A DNA stretch of 64,000 bases from Streptomyces noursei ATCC 11455 (GCF_001704275.1 NZ_CP011533.1:4464001-4528000), one strand, 5' to 3'. Numbered from the stretch's first letter, positions 25,376 to 34,174 are shown. Translations and numbers: made by a program. The notes: generated by a model from the letters alone, not told the origin.

Positions 25376-26623
25376 ATGGCGGAAGGTGAACGGCAGCCGG
25401 ACAAGGGCGTGGTGGACCGGTCGGAGGGTTTTGGCGAGCGGCTGCTCGGCCTGCTGCTGGACAGGGCGCGGCTGTTGCCGCCGCAGCAGATCGCCCCCCT
25501 GATCGCGGAAGAGGTGGCCGGGATCGGCGGCCGTGACGTCTCCATCCTGCTCCAGGACTACGCGCAGGAGCTGCTGGTGCCGCTGCCCGGCAGGAAACTG
25601 CACGTGGGCCAGCCCGAGCCGGTGACCGGCTCCCCCGCCGGCCGGGCCTTCCTGCGCGCGGCTGCCGTCGAGGTACCACAGGCCGGCGGCAGCGTCCGGA
25701 TGTATCTGCCCCTGCTGGACGGAAGCGACCAAGTGGGCGTCATGGCCCTGACGCTGGACGCCGTCGACGACGATGACCGGCGCTTGCTGGGCCGGCTCGC
25801 CGGCCTGGTTGCCGACCTGCTGGTCACCAAGAACGCCTACACCGACCAGTTCTTCCTGGTCCGGCGTCGGGAGCCGATGAGCGTGTCTGCGGAGATCCAG
25901 TGGGGCCTGCTGCCGCCGCTGACGATGTCCGTGCCGCAGGTCGAGGTGGCCGGCATCTTAGAGCCCGCCTACCGCGTCGCCGGTGACAGCTTCGACTACG
26001 CCCTCAACGACAACATCCTGCACACGGCCGTCATCGACGCGATGGGCCACGGCCTGGACGCCGCCGCGATGGCGACCGTCGTCATCGGCGCCTACCGCCA
26101 TGCCCGGCGCGTGTTCGTCAGCCTGGCCGAGAAGTACGCGTTCATGGACGATGCCATCTCCCAGCAGTTCGGGCCCGACCACTTCGTCACGGCGCAGCTG
26201 ATGCACATGAACATCTCCACCGGGGAGATGGAGCTGGTCAACGCGGGCCACCCCGCGCCGCTGCTGATCCGCGGGGGCCGGGTCCTGCGGCAGCTGGAGA
26301 GCGCGACGACGCTGCCCGTCGGCTTCGGAGGTGAGGCGCCCCAGGTCAGAGAGCACACGCTTCAGCAGGGCGACCGGGTGCTGTGCTACACCGACGGCAT
26401 CATCGAGGAGCATGTCGCCGGCGGGGAGCCGTTCGGCGAGGAACGCCTCATCGGCTGCGTCAACCGCCTGGGGGAAGAGCCGTCAGAGGGGCTGCGGGCG
26501 GACCTGCGCCGGCTCTCCCACACGCTGAAGAGGGAACGAGGCGGGCGCACCAGCGACGACGCCACACTCTTCATGATCGAGTGGCACGGTGGCGCCGCCG
26601 ACCACTTCGCCACCATGGAGTGA
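25376..26623 (+). CDS. SpoIIE-type PP2C serine/threonine phosphatase, copy 1
   Basis: The 415-aa product has an N-terminal half with a GAF-like sensor region (about 45-165; ISILLQDYAQELLVPLPG, MYLPLLDGSDQVGVMALTLD) and a C-terminal RsbU/SpoIIE phosphatase domain. Metal-binding Asp residues are present in AGDSFDYAL, VIDAMGHGLDA, CYTDGIIEEH and TSDDATLFMIEW. It probably dephosphorylates an anti-anti-sigma factor (STAS protein) in a partner-switching cascade. ATG 25376 has AAGGA 7 nt upstream and gives MAEGER, matching MAGGER in copy 2. No STAS gene is adjacent. It starts 51 bp after the IS21 scar. Confidence 0.9.
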   Translation: MAEGERQPDKGVVDRSEGFGERLLGLLLDRARLLPPQQIAPLIAEEVAGIGGRDVSILLQDYAQELLVPLPGRKLHVGQPEPVTGSPAGRAFLRAAAVEVPQAGGSVRMYLPLLDGSDQVGVMALTLDAVDDDDRRLLGRLAGLVADLLVTKNAYTDQFFLVRRREPMSVSAEIQWGLLPPLTMSVPQVEVAGILEPAYRVAGDSFDYALNDNILHTAVIDAMGHGLDAAAMATVVIGAYRHARRVFVSLAEKYAFMDDAISQQFGPDHFVTAQLMHMNISTGEMELVNAGHPAPLLIRGGRVLRQLESATTLPVGFGGEAPQVREHTLQQGDRVLCYTDGIIEEHVAGGEPFGEERLIGCVNRLGEEPSEGLRADLRRLSHTLKRERGGRTSDDATLFMIEWHGGAADHFATME

Positions 26624-27127
26624 ACCGACACCCGCACCATCGCTGACGGAGCCGACAGGCACAGCCCCGCAGCCCGGTCGGCTGCCACGCGCTCGACCGC
26701 GGCCACACGGAGCCGGGTCCTCACGCGCCGTGCCCGGCAGGGACGCGGCCCGAGGAGACCCGGGAACATCAGCCCATCCGGCCCCACTCCCGCTGATGCC
26801 GCGGACACTCCCGAGCCATCACGGCCACAACCAGAAGTCACCCGATCGGGGTGGCTCTCATTCACCCCGTCGAAAACACCCTTCGCCTCGCACCACGCCA
26901 CCTGGGCGGCAGCACCGGAGCCTGCCCGGTCCCCAGGACTGCCGGCGGGCGGCCATGCGTGAGGGCGTGGCGAGTTGGCCAGGCGACGCAAGGCTCTCCT
27001 GAACCTCGGTGCGGTGGACGGGCCTGGTTCACGGTGCTGGCCCGGCCGCCGGGACAACGTCTGCCGTCGCGGGTCAGGTCGCGGCCGCAGCGGAACTCAG
27101 CTCGGGCGGATCGGTCTCGAAACGCCG
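26624..27127. other. Gene-poor stretch after phosphatase copy 1
   Basis: 504 bp convergent space before merR. Frames exist on both strands but are Pro/Arg/Ser-rich shadows without motifs or ribosome sites. No hairpin terminator or repeat stands out. Confidence 0.4.
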
Positions 27128-27454
27128 TTACGACGTAGCGCCGCGGGTGCGCAGTTCTTCGTTGATGCGCTGGGCTTCTTCGAGCTGGTCTTCGAGAATG
27201 ACGATGCGGCAGGCGGCTTCGATGGGGGTGCCGGAGTCGACGAGTTCGCGGGCGCGGGCGGCGATGCGCAGCTGGTAGCGGGAGTAGCGGCGGTGGCCGC
27301 CTTCGGAGCGCAGCGGGGTGATCAGGCGGTGCTCACCAAGGGCGCGGAGGAAGGCGGGGGTGGCACCGAGCATCTCGGCGGCCCGGCCCATGGTGTAGGC
27401 GGGGTAATCGTCGTCGTCGAACTTGTCGGCGGGGCGGGAACTGCGAGGGGGCAT
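27128..27454 (-). CDS. MerR-type helix-turn-helix regulator (108 aa)
   Basis: After an acidic linker ([11 protein letters not shown]) come [21 protein letters not shown] (winged-helix recognition region) and [22 protein letters not shown], the MerR signature. The C-terminus is a coiled coil ([27 protein letters not shown]). It is short and has no metal-binding cysteines, similar in shape to HspR and other small MerR regulators, so the ligand is unknown. ATG 27454 is preferred because AGAGG lies 4 nt upstream. A strong stem-loop lies in its leader at 27482-27514. Confidence 0.85.
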   Translation of the reverse strand: MPPRSSRPADKFDDDDYPAYTMGRAAEMLGATPAFLRALGEHRLITPLRSEGGHRRYSRYQLRIAARARELVDSGTPIEAACRIVILEDQLEEAQRINEELRTRGATS

Positions 27455-27481
27455 AGACCTCTTCTTTCGGGGATGCGTCGA

Positions 27482-27514
27482 GGGGCCCGAGTGCCGTACT
27501 GGCACCCGGGCCCC
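27482..27514 (-). promoter_or_regulatory. Stem-loop upstream of merR
   Basis: GGGGCCCGAGTGCC and GGCACCCGGGCCCC form a 14-bp stem with one mismatch and a 5-nt loop (GTACT), 28 bp before the merR start. It could be an upstream terminator or an attenuator of merR; the orientation of action is uncertain. Confidence 0.45.
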
Positions 27515-28058
27515 GAGCTTTCAACACCATCTACCGGCTGACTGCGCCGGCTCTCTTGTTCCGCTGGTCCGCCTGGGAGGGCGGAGGTGCGGGGATCGCG
27601 GATGCGTGACCGGGGACCACCTTCCAATCCGGGGCCTGCGGTACCCGAGCGGTGTTCTTCCTCGCCCGGGCGATCCTGATGGCGTCTGCTCCTTACCTTG
27701 TTCGGTTGCTCGTTGTACTGCTGGGTATCGCGGGTACTGCATGCGGCCCCTGGGGCCGCTCGGCCCGGCAGCCAGTGAAGGAACCCACCGTTTCCGGCCC
27801 CGCCACTCCACTGCCGTTCCGCATCCTGCCTGACCTGCTCGCACGGCAGTTCATCTCTGCCGTGCCCTCTTCGACTTCTTGGGTACGAGGAAACACTAAC
27901 CCCCGCACACACCCATGTCTACTCTCGACGTGACAGATTTTCTCAACATCCAGTGAGTGGCCTTCTGCTTCATGCGCACCCGGAAGTTTGCCATCAGGAT
28001 TGAAGGCCGGCCCGGCGGCACAAGCTGAGCCCGGCGGCACAACCGACCCAAGCGGGGC
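27515..28058. other. Gene-poor stretch between merR and the RsbW remnant
   Basis: 544 bp, locally less GC-rich, with no reading frame I can support. A direct repeat CCCGGCGGCACAA occurs at 28011-28023 and 28030-28042 (19-bp period), just before the pseudogene. Confidence 0.4.
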
Positions 28059-28339
28059 GTGAGCACGCTCCCGCGGCGTCACCCGCTCACCAACGTCCTG
28101 CGCCACGGAGGCGGCCACCATACCCTCGAACTCGGCGCAACCGCCGATGCGGCGAACGTCGCCTTCAGCGACCTCAACCCGGCGCCCCCGCGCGAACGCA
28201 CCCCTGACTCAACGGCAGCACCGGCGGCTTCGGATGGCACATGATCCGCCGCCCCACCGACAACATCGCCACCACCCCCGGCCCCAGGCTCCGGTCGGGA
28301 AAGTCCCCGATCGTGTCACAAGCCGGCGTCACACGGTGA
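28059..28339 (+). pseudogene. RsbW-type anti-sigma/serine kinase (HATPase) remnant, frameshifted
   Basis: From GTG 28059 the frame reads LTNVLRHGGGHHTLELGATA, an N-box-like helix, then VAFSDLNPAPPRERTPDS, and breaks. Moving by one base at about 28211-28213 restores GSTGGFGWHMIRRPTDNIAT and TPGPR to a stop at 28337. The G1/G2 boxes (D-x-N-P..., GGFGWHMI) are those of the RsbW/HATPase_c_2 family that phosphorylates STAS antagonists. The N-box acidic residue expected before LTN is replaced (HPLTN) and the first 40-50 residues are absent. The gene is truncated and dead. It lies between the two phosphatases that would act opposite it. Confidence 0.6.
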
Positions 28340-28735
28340 CGCCTGTTGAATGCGAACGCCACAGCGAAGTCCAGCGGCTGATCGACCCGTCCAACGCCCC
28401 TCGTGGCGGAGACGACCTTCGGACTCCTTCCCGCCGAGTCCGCCGAACAAGTTTTACTACACCCGCGACCGAAACCCGATGTCCTGATTCGCAACGCTTT
28501 CCGCAACGCCCGCATTCCTGTAGCGGCGGCCAGCGGCAGACCATATGTCGATGAGCCGCGGGGCAACGCCAAAACGCCCTGATATCCGTCACCCCGAAAC
28601 CGTCCGACGGGGCCGTATTCGGGAGCACCCGGAAATTACCGAGGGCATTTCGCATAAGAGCCTCTGAGCTCCTGTCGTTCTCGGCGATTCACAACACCGG
28701 GCCGGTGTGCACCGGCCCGGGGACAGGTCAGCGTC
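28340..28735. other. Gene-poor stretch before the DUF5994 gene
   Basis: 396 bp without supported genes, locally AT-richer around 28.45-28.68 kb. A 10-11-bp stem, CCGGGCCGGT-GTGC-ACCGGCCCGG (28697-28720), stands directly in front of the DUF5994 start and may act in its leader or terminate upstream transcription. Confidence 0.45.
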
Positions 28736-29416
28736 ATGACCGCGACCATTCTGTATACGCCGTCGGTGGTGGAGGAGCGGACCTTTTTGCTGCCGCTGCG
28801 CCTCGCGCTCGCCTCAGCGGACACCCCTGGTGCTCTTCTGGACGGTGCCTGGTGGCCCCGCTCCCGCGACCTGGCGGCGGAACTTCCTGCGTTGACAGCG
28901 GTACCGGATCCCCTTTGGGGGCGCATCACGCATGTCACGGTGAACCCGACCCTGTGGCCGGTCATCCCACGGAAGGTGCCCGTTGAGGGACACGTGGTGA
29001 GCGTCGGCTGGTTCAAGGCCGAGCAAGACCCCCACAAGCTGTTGCTGCTCTCCTACACCGTCGGCCGCTGGGACCTGCTGGTGATTCCGCCGCAGACGGA
29101 TCCGGCCATCGCCGCCTGGCTGATGGCCGCGGCTACCGGCCCGCCGCGCAGCCACACAGCGAGTGATCTGCTGGCGAGGGCCGAATTCCAACGGATCGTG
29201 ACAGAAGCCGACGAGTTCCGCAGGCTGACGCGAAGTGGGGCGCACATTGCGCTCGGACCTGAAGCACCGGCGACCGGGCTCGGCAGCCGGAGGCCCCGGC
29301 CACCGGCAATGTTCCGCACTACTCCGCGTTACCGTGCCACTGCCCACGGACGCGGAACCAGAGTCCCGGAGCGTAGATCGAATCGACGACAGCGGCTTCG
29401 CCTTTGGTCACCTTGA
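28736..29416 (+). CDS. DUF5994 family protein
   Basis: The 226-aa frame contains the family core GALLDGAWWPRSRDLAAELPAL, DPLWGRITHVTVNPTLWPV, IPRKVPVEGHVVSVGWF and LLLLSYTVGRWDLLVIPPQTD, then a helical segment (AAWLMAAATG). The function is unknown; members are soluble actinobacterial proteins often found with stress genes. The last 50 or so codons are Arg-rich, lack family character and overlap the convergent gene at 29319 by 98 bp, so the natural stop may have been lost. The ribosome site is weak (AGGTC) behind a strong stem-loop. Confidence 0.8.
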   Translation: MTATILYTPSVVEERTFLLPLRLALASADTPGALLDGAWWPRSRDLAAELPALTAVPDPLWGRITHVTVNPTLWPVIPRKVPVEGHVVSVGWFKAEQDPHKLLLLSYTVGRWDLLVIPPQTDPAIAAWLMAAATGPPRSHTASDLLARAEFQRIVTEADEFRRLTRSGAHIALGPEAPATGLGSRRPRPPAMFRTTPRYRATAHGRGTRVPERRSNRRQRLRLWSP

Positions 29417-29567
29417 GGATCCGCAATGCGCCGCCCGGAAGCAGGTCGTACTCGTACGTCGCGGGCGACTCGTCCTCGGTGATGTCGTCGTAGGAGATAT
29501 CTGCAGCCACCAGCTCCGCGTATTCCTTGGGGGGCCGGTTCTCCACCAGCTTGATGAACACGCTCAT
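29319..29567 (-). CDS. Hypothetical small acidic protein (82 aa)
   Basis: The product MSVFIKLVENRPPKEYAELV continues through VAADISYDDITEDESPATYEYDLLPGG to LRILKVTKG and ends LWFRVRGQWHGNAE. It is compact, acidic and beta-rich. I recognise similar streptomycete proteins but no characterised domain. The start ATG 29565 has GAAGG unusually close upstream. It overlaps the tail of the convergent DUF5994 frame; its own codon usage looks the better of the two there. Confidence 0.7.
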   Translation of the reverse strand: MSVFIKLVENRPPKEYAELVAADISYDDITEDESPATYEYDLLPGGALRILKVTKGEAAVVDSIYAPGLWFRVRGQWHGNAE

Positions 29568-29790
29568 ACCTTCACGATAGATCGCTCGCGGATTTCTCGC
29601 GTGACATGCCGCCTGCGGAGCAATGGGCCAGGCAAATCCGACAACCGCTGCACGCTGCTCTCATCGATCACTGCCATGCCGGGAGTTCATGTGCGCACAT
29701 CCTTCAAGAGGATTCCTGAGAACGTCCGCCCGCGTATGGCCCGCCCCACCGCGGGCACCGCCCCTGCAGGCTGCCGGCAAAGGGCCGGCG

Positions 29791-31029
29791 ATGGCCGGAG
29801 GTGAACGCCGGCCCCGGACAGGGGGCCCGGGCCGGTCGGAAGCGTTCGCGGAACAACTTCTGGGGACCTTGTTGGACCGGGGGCACGAGTCCCCGCCGCA
29901 TCTGCTCGGTCCGCTGGTCGCGGAAGTGGTGGGCAGGCTCGGTGGCCGCGAGATCGGCATCCTGCTGCAGGACTACGGACAGCTGGTGCTGGTGCCGGTG
30001 CCCGGCGAGGGGCTGGTGACCGGTGAGCCGCAGCCGATCGACGATTCCGACGCCGGCCGGGCCTTCCTGGACGGGCGTCGCGTCGAGGTGGAGCAGGCCG
30101 ACGGCGTGCGGGTCTACCTGCCGCTGCTGGACGGCGGGGACCACGTCGGCGTCATGGCCGTCACCCTGGACAGCGTCGACGACGACGACCGGCGGCTGCT
30201 GCGCAGGATCACCGCCCTGGCGGCCGACATGCTGGTGACCAAGCACGGCTACACCGATCTGTTCTTCCGGGTCCGGCGCAGGGAACCGATGAGCGTCGCC
30301 GCGGAGATCCAGTGGTCGGTCCTGCCGCCGCTGGCGATGTCCGTGCCCCGGGTCTCGGTGGCCGGGATGCTGGAGCCCGCGTACGACGTCGCGGGCGACA
30401 GCTTCGACTACGCCCTCAACGGCGACGTCCTGCACGTGGCCGTCGTCGACGCGATGGGCCACGGTCTCGATGCCGCCACGATGGCCACGGTGGCCATCGG
30501 CGCCTACCGGCACGCCCGGCGCATCAGCATCGGAATCTCCGAGATCTACGCGTTCATGGACCGGGCGATCGCCGGCCAGTTCGGACCCGACCACTTCGTG
30601 ACCGCTCAGATGATGCGGCTCAACACCGTGACCGGACACCTCCAGTGGGTCAACGCGGGACATCCCGCGCCCATGCTCATCCGCGGCGAGCACGTCATCC
30701 GGCGGCTCCACAGCCCGACCACCCTGCCGGTCGGTTTCGGTGGCCAGGAACCCCTGATCAGCGAGCTGGCCCTGGAGCCGAGCGACCGCGTCCTGTGCTT
30801 CACGGACGGGTTGATCGAGGAGCACGAAACCGGCGGGGAGGAGTTCGGCGAAGAACAGCTCATCGACTGGGTGGACCGCATCGCGCGCACCGGGACGGAA
30901 GTGCGGACGGCAGTCCGCTCCCTCTCCCACACCCTCATGCGGGAACGGGGCGGAATCACCACGGACGATGCGACTCTCCTCCTGATCGAGTGGCGCGGCG
31001 CCACGGACTGCCACCAAAGCTCCCGATAG
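29791..31029 (+). CDS. SpoIIE-type PP2C serine/threonine phosphatase, copy 2
   Basis: The 412-aa product is a close paralogue of the gene at 25376 over its full length: the same GAF-like half (IGILLQDYGQLVLVPVPGEG, VYLPLLDGGDHVGVMAVTLD) and the same phosphatase half (AGDSFDYALNGDV, VVDAMGHGLDA, GPDHFVTAQ, CFTDGLIEEHE, TTDDATLLLIEW). All catalytic Asp residues are kept, so both copies should be active. ATG 29791 has AAAGGG 6 nt upstream and yields MAGGER. They differ mostly in the sensor half and in loops, suggesting divergence in input and not in target. No cognate anti-sigma factor is intact nearby. Confidence 0.9.
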   Translation: MAGGERRPRTGGPGRSEAFAEQLLGTLLDRGHESPPHLLGPLVAEVVGRLGGREIGILLQDYGQLVLVPVPGEGLVTGEPQPIDDSDAGRAFLDGRRVEVEQADGVRVYLPLLDGGDHVGVMAVTLDSVDDDDRRLLRRITALAADMLVTKHGYTDLFFRVRRREPMSVAAEIQWSVLPPLAMSVPRVSVAGMLEPAYDVAGDSFDYALNGDVLHVAVVDAMGHGLDAATMATVAIGAYRHARRISIGISEIYAFMDRAIAGQFGPDHFVTAQMMRLNTVTGHLQWVNAGHPAPMLIRGEHVIRRLHSPTTLPVGFGGQEPLISELALEPSDRVLCFTDGLIEEHETGGEEFGEEQLIDWVDRIARTGTEVRTAVRSLSHTLMRERGGITTDDATLLLIEWRGATDCHQSSR

Positions 31030-31362
31030 GGGAGCAGGTCGGCCTCGTACCGCCGGGCCCGCATTGTCGGGCATGGACTGTCACAACATCGCCGGCAGGA
31101 TGGAGTCGGAACGGCTTCGTCCGCTTTCCGCTCTCTTCTCACCGGCCGACGAGGCACCTCACTTGCCGAACCGGAACGAGCCCCCTACGTATCTGCATTC
31201 CCATGCCACGCGGCCCCCGCAGGGAAGTCCCGGTCTTCCCGAGACGGGCGGTATGTGACGCTTCGCCACAGGGCATGCCGGCGCCTGGAAGGAGGAGCCT
31301 TGGGCTCTTCCGACCGCTGAGTTGGCAGCTGCGGGGCGGGTTCTTCGCCCACAGCGGTCCGG
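31030..31362. other. Intergenic stretch after phosphatase copy 2
   Basis: 333 bp between convergent genes. A short hairpin, GCTCCC-GATAG-GGGAGC (31019-31035), overlaps the phosphatase stop and may terminate it. Nothing else is recognised. Confidence 0.4.
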
Positions 31363-31671
31363 TCAGGCTCGGGCCGGGTGCCCCAGCAAGGCGGACGCCG
31401 TCTCCAGTGGTGTGAGACCGGTCGGTGGCACGAGCGCGGCAGCCGGGCGGCACACGAAGCCGAGGCGGCTCAGGGCTCGGGTCACTTCGCAGGCGGAGAA
31501 GTCACGGCGATCCTGCCGGGTGATGATCTCCCCGACCTGCTTGACGGGGTAATGGCGGCGACCGATGAGCACGGACTCACCCGTGACGGGTTCGGCTTCG
31601 ACGCCCTTCATCGCATCCTGCACCTCGGTCTTGAGCAGCTCGAAAGGAAAGCGGGCGATGACGACGCGCAT
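31363..31671 (-). CDS. SCO5918-family protein (102 aa)
   Basis: MRVVIARFPFELLKTEVQDAM, then KGVEAEPVTGESVLIGRRHYPVKQVGEIITRQDRRDFSACEV and RALSRLGFVCR, characterise a small streptomycete family named after SCO5918. The function is unknown. The basic, strand-rich core suggests nucleic-acid association, which is inference from its steady company with the RNA helicase and cold-shock genes. It lies 60 bp after the CBS gene and is the last gene of a putative helicase-CBS-SCO5918 operon. Confidence 0.8.
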   Translation of the reverse strand: MRVVIARFPFELLKTEVQDAMKGVEAEPVTGESVLIGRRHYPVKQVGEIITRQDRRDFSACEVTRALSRLGFVCRPAAALVPPTGLTPLETASALLGHPARA

Positions 31672-31731
31672 CGTGCCTCCACAAGGTCGAAGAGAAGCCG
31701 GAAACGGATCGCCGGCCCGAACGGAGAGGGA

Positions 31732-32121
31732 TCAACGGGTGAGGACGACGACGCCCAGGGCGTGCCCGTCCTCACCGATCACGGGTGAGGCCCACAGCGC
31801 GCGTTGACGCATGGCGCGTTCCGCGTCGTGTGCAGACATCACGGGCGAAGTGAAGGGCCCACGGTCGTAGACGAGGTCCCGCAACCGGGTCTCCTCGGTG
31901 TACCAGGAGCCTTGGTGATGGTCTGTCATCTGGGAACGGGTGATCAGGCCCGTACACCGCCCGTCCTCGTCACGGACGAGGAGATGGTCGGCACCGGCCC
32001 CGATGAGGACGGACAGGGCCACGTCGACGATCATGTCGTCGCCGACCTGTGGTCCCGGCGACGACATGACGTCGCCGGCTGCCTTGCCGGGGAAGTCCCC
32101 CTGGGGGTAGCTCTGGAGCAT
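31732..32121 (-). CDS. CBS-domain protein (129 aa)
   Basis: A CBS pair is visible: AGDVMSSPGPQVGDDMIVDVAL with LLVRDEDGRCTGLITRSQM, then a second motif ending ASPVIGEDGHALGVVVLTR. Stand-alone CBS proteins bind adenine nucleotides and report energy status. ATG 32121 or TTG 32124 start here; GGAGG lies 6-9 nt upstream. It is 60 bp downstream of the helicase gene on the same strand, so translation and energy sensing may be co-expressed. Confidence 0.85.
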   Translation of the reverse strand: MLQSYPQGDFPGKAAGDVMSSPGPQVGDDMIVDVALSVLIGAGADHLLVRDEDGRCTGLITRSQMTDHHQGSWYTEETRLRDLVYDRGPFTSPVMSAHDAERAMRQRALWASPVIGEDGHALGVVVLTR

Positions 32122-32181
32122 CAACGAAAGCCTCCGTGACGATGGTGATCCGACAAGCCGAACGTGATCGTCCTGACCGGC

Positions 32182-33681
32182 CTAGGTGGTCTGCCGCGCA
32201 GCCGGTGTCCCGGTACGGGCTGATCCGGCGGCACGACGGGCCTGGGCGGGGCGGCTGCGGCGGCCTCGCGTGGAGGAGCCGCTGCGCTTGGCACGTTCGA
32301 CAACTGGTGCGGCGATGGTGACCGGGGTGCCGGAGGGTGCCCGGGCACCGGTGATGCGGCTCAGTTCGGCCTCGCCGGAGCGGACCTGGGTGGTCTGCGG
32401 GGTGATGCCCGCGTCCGCCATCAGGCGGTTCATGGTGCGGCGCTGGTTGGGCAGGACGAGGGTGACGACGCTGCCGGACTCGCCGGCGCGCGCGGTACGG
32501 CCACCGCGGTGCAGGTAGTCCTTGTGGTCGCTGGGCGGGTCGACGTTGACGACGAGATCGAGGTTGTCGACGTGGATGCCGCGGGCGGCGACGTTGGTGG
32601 CCACCAGGACGGTGACATGGCCGGTCTTGAACTGGGCCAGGGTGCGGGTGCGCTGGGACTGGGACTTGCCACCGTGCAGGGCCGCGGCGCGGACACCGCT
32701 GTTCAGCAGGTGTTCGGTGAGGTTGTCCACGGCGTGCTTGGTATCCAGGAACATGATCGACCGACCTTCGCGGGCGGCGATCTCGGTGGTGGTGGCGTGC
32801 TTGTCGGCGCCGTGGACGTGCAGCACGTGGTGCTCCATCGTCGTGACCGCGCCCGCCGAAGGATCGACGGAGTGGACCACCGGGTCCGTCAGGTAGCGCC
32901 GGACCAGGAGGTCGACGTTGCGGTCCAGGGTGGCCGAGAAGAGCATCCGCTGCCCCTCGGGCCGAACCTGGTCGAGCAGCGCGGTGACCTGGGGCATGAA
33001 GCCCATGTCGGCCATCTGGTCCGCCTCGTCCAGCACGGTGACAGCGACCTGGTTCAGCCTGCAGTCACCGCGCTCGATGAGGTCCTTGAGCCGTCCCGGC
33101 GTGGCGACGACCACCTCGACCCCGCCGCGCAGTGCGCTGGACTGGCGGCCGATCGACATTCCGCCGACGACGGTGGCCAGCCGCAGCTTGAGCGACCGGC
33201 CATAGGGGGCGAGGGCGTCGGTGACCTGCTGGGCCAGTTCCCGGGTCGGGACCAGGACCAGTGCCAGCGGCTGGCGGGGCTCCGCGCGCTGCCCGGCGGT
33301 ACGGGCCAGCAGGGCCAGACCGAAGGCCAGCGTCTTGCCCGATCCGGTGCGACCGCGGCCGAGAACATCGCGCCCGGCCAGCGAGTTCGGCAGCGTGGCG
33401 GCCTGGATGGGGAACGGGGCGGACACACCTTCCGCGCTGAGGGCCGCCAGCAGCTGCGACGGCATGTCCAGCTCGGCGAAAGCCTCGGCCGGGGGCAGGG
33501 CGGGAGTATGGGTGACGGGCAGGGCGAACTCTCCCTGCGGTGTCGCGGGACGCCGTCCGGGGCCCCCGGAACCACCCGTGCCCGAGCGGTTCGGCCGACC
33601 GGAGCGGTAGCCGCCGCGGCCTGAGCCGGACGAGCGGGCGGAGCGGGAGTAGCGGTCATTCGTGCGAGCTGTGCGGTTCAT
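32182..33681 (-). CDS. DEAD-box ATP-dependent RNA helicase
   Basis: The 499-aa product has an Arg/Gly/Ser-rich N-terminal tail (about 1-50) and then FAELDMPSQLLAALSAEGVSAPFPIQAATLP (Q motif). Motifs follow in order: I GRGRTGSGKT, Ia PTRELAQQ, Ib TPGRLKD, II VLDEADQM, III FSATLDR and VI HRGGRTARAG. The basic C-terminus carries SGSSTRGRRSRPAQARR. It remodels RNA, probably mRNA structure in the cold. ATG 33681 has GAGGAAGG 6 nt upstream; earlier in-frame starts have no such site. It follows cspA, separated by that gene's terminator. Confidence 0.93.
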   Translation of the reverse strand: MNRTARTNDRYSRSARSSGSGRGGYRSGRPNRSGTGGSGGPGRRPATPQGEFALPVTHTPALPPAEAFAELDMPSQLLAALSAEGVSAPFPIQAATLPNSLAGRDVLGRGRTGSGKTLAFGLALLARTAGQRAEPRQPLALVLVPTRELAQQVTDALAPYGRSLKLRLATVVGGMSIGRQSSALRGGVEVVVATPGRLKDLIERGDCRLNQVAVTVLDEADQMADMGFMPQVTALLDQVRPEGQRMLFSATLDRNVDLLVRRYLTDPVVHSVDPSAGAVTTMEHHVLHVHGADKHATTTEIAAREGRSIMFLDTKHAVDNLTEHLLNSGVRAAALHGGKSQSQRTRTLAQFKTGHVTVLVATNVAARGIHVDNLDLVVNVDPPSDHKDYLHRGGRTARAGESGSVVTLVLPNQRRTMNRLMADAGITPQTTQVRSGEAELSRITGARAPSGTPVTIAAPVVERAKRSGSSTRGRRSRPAQARRAAGSARTGTPAARQTT

Positions 33682-33910
33682 GGAGAACCTTCCTCGATGC
33701 GGTGCGTCGAGGAAGTCCCGGCGGCGATGAGCCGCACACAGAGAATCGCAAGAACGAACCGATGAAATGAGAGGGAATGAAGCGGGGCGGAAATATGTCG
33801 ACCCTGCACGCCGAAACGGGACCGGCAACGCCGCAAAGAAGAGCAACTGGCTGCCCGCACGCCACGTGTGCGGCCGTTGTGGGACACGCGGGAAACACCG
33901 AAAAGCAACG

Positions 33911-33945
33911 AGCTGGGGCCCGCACCCAAGGTGCGGGCCCCAGCT
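33911..33945 (-). terminator. Terminator of cspA
   Basis: AGCTGGGGCCCGCAC and its exact complement form a 15-bp stem with a 5-nt loop (CCAAG) 25 bp after the cspA stop. On the minus strand it is followed by CGTTGCTTTT. Confidence 0.88.
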
Positions 33946-33970
33946 ACAGCGTTACGCGTCAGCGTCAGCG

Positions 33971-34174
33971 TCAGGCGGGAACGATGTTCTCGGCCTGCGG
34001 GCCCTTCTGGCCCTGCGTGACGTCGAAGCTCACCTTCTGGCCTTCCTGCAGCTCGCGGAAGCCCTGGGCGGCGATGTTCGAGTAGTGGGCGAAGACGTCG
34101 GCGCCGCCGCCCTCCTGCTCGATGAAGCCGAAACCCTTTTCCGCGTTGAACCACTTCACGGTGCCAGTAGCCAT
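33971..34174 (-). CDS. Cold-shock protein, CspA family
   Basis: This 67-aa cold-shock domain protein has RNP1 (KGFGFIEQ) and RNP2 (DVFAHYS) and the typical start [12 protein letters not shown]. It is a single-stranded RNA chaperone that keeps mRNA unstructured. AAGGAG lies 8 nt before ATG. A long, structured leader precedes it. It stands directly upstream of the RNA helicase gene but has its own terminator. Confidence 0.95.
   Translation of the reverse strand: MATGTVKWFNAEKGFGFIEQEGGGADVFAHYSNIAAQGFRELQEGQKVSFDVTQGQKGPQAENIVPA

Noticed and set aside
27693..28121. 142-codon minus-strand frame overlapping the RsbW remnant
   Set aside because: No coding bias or motif, and it lies antisense to a recognisable pseudogene.
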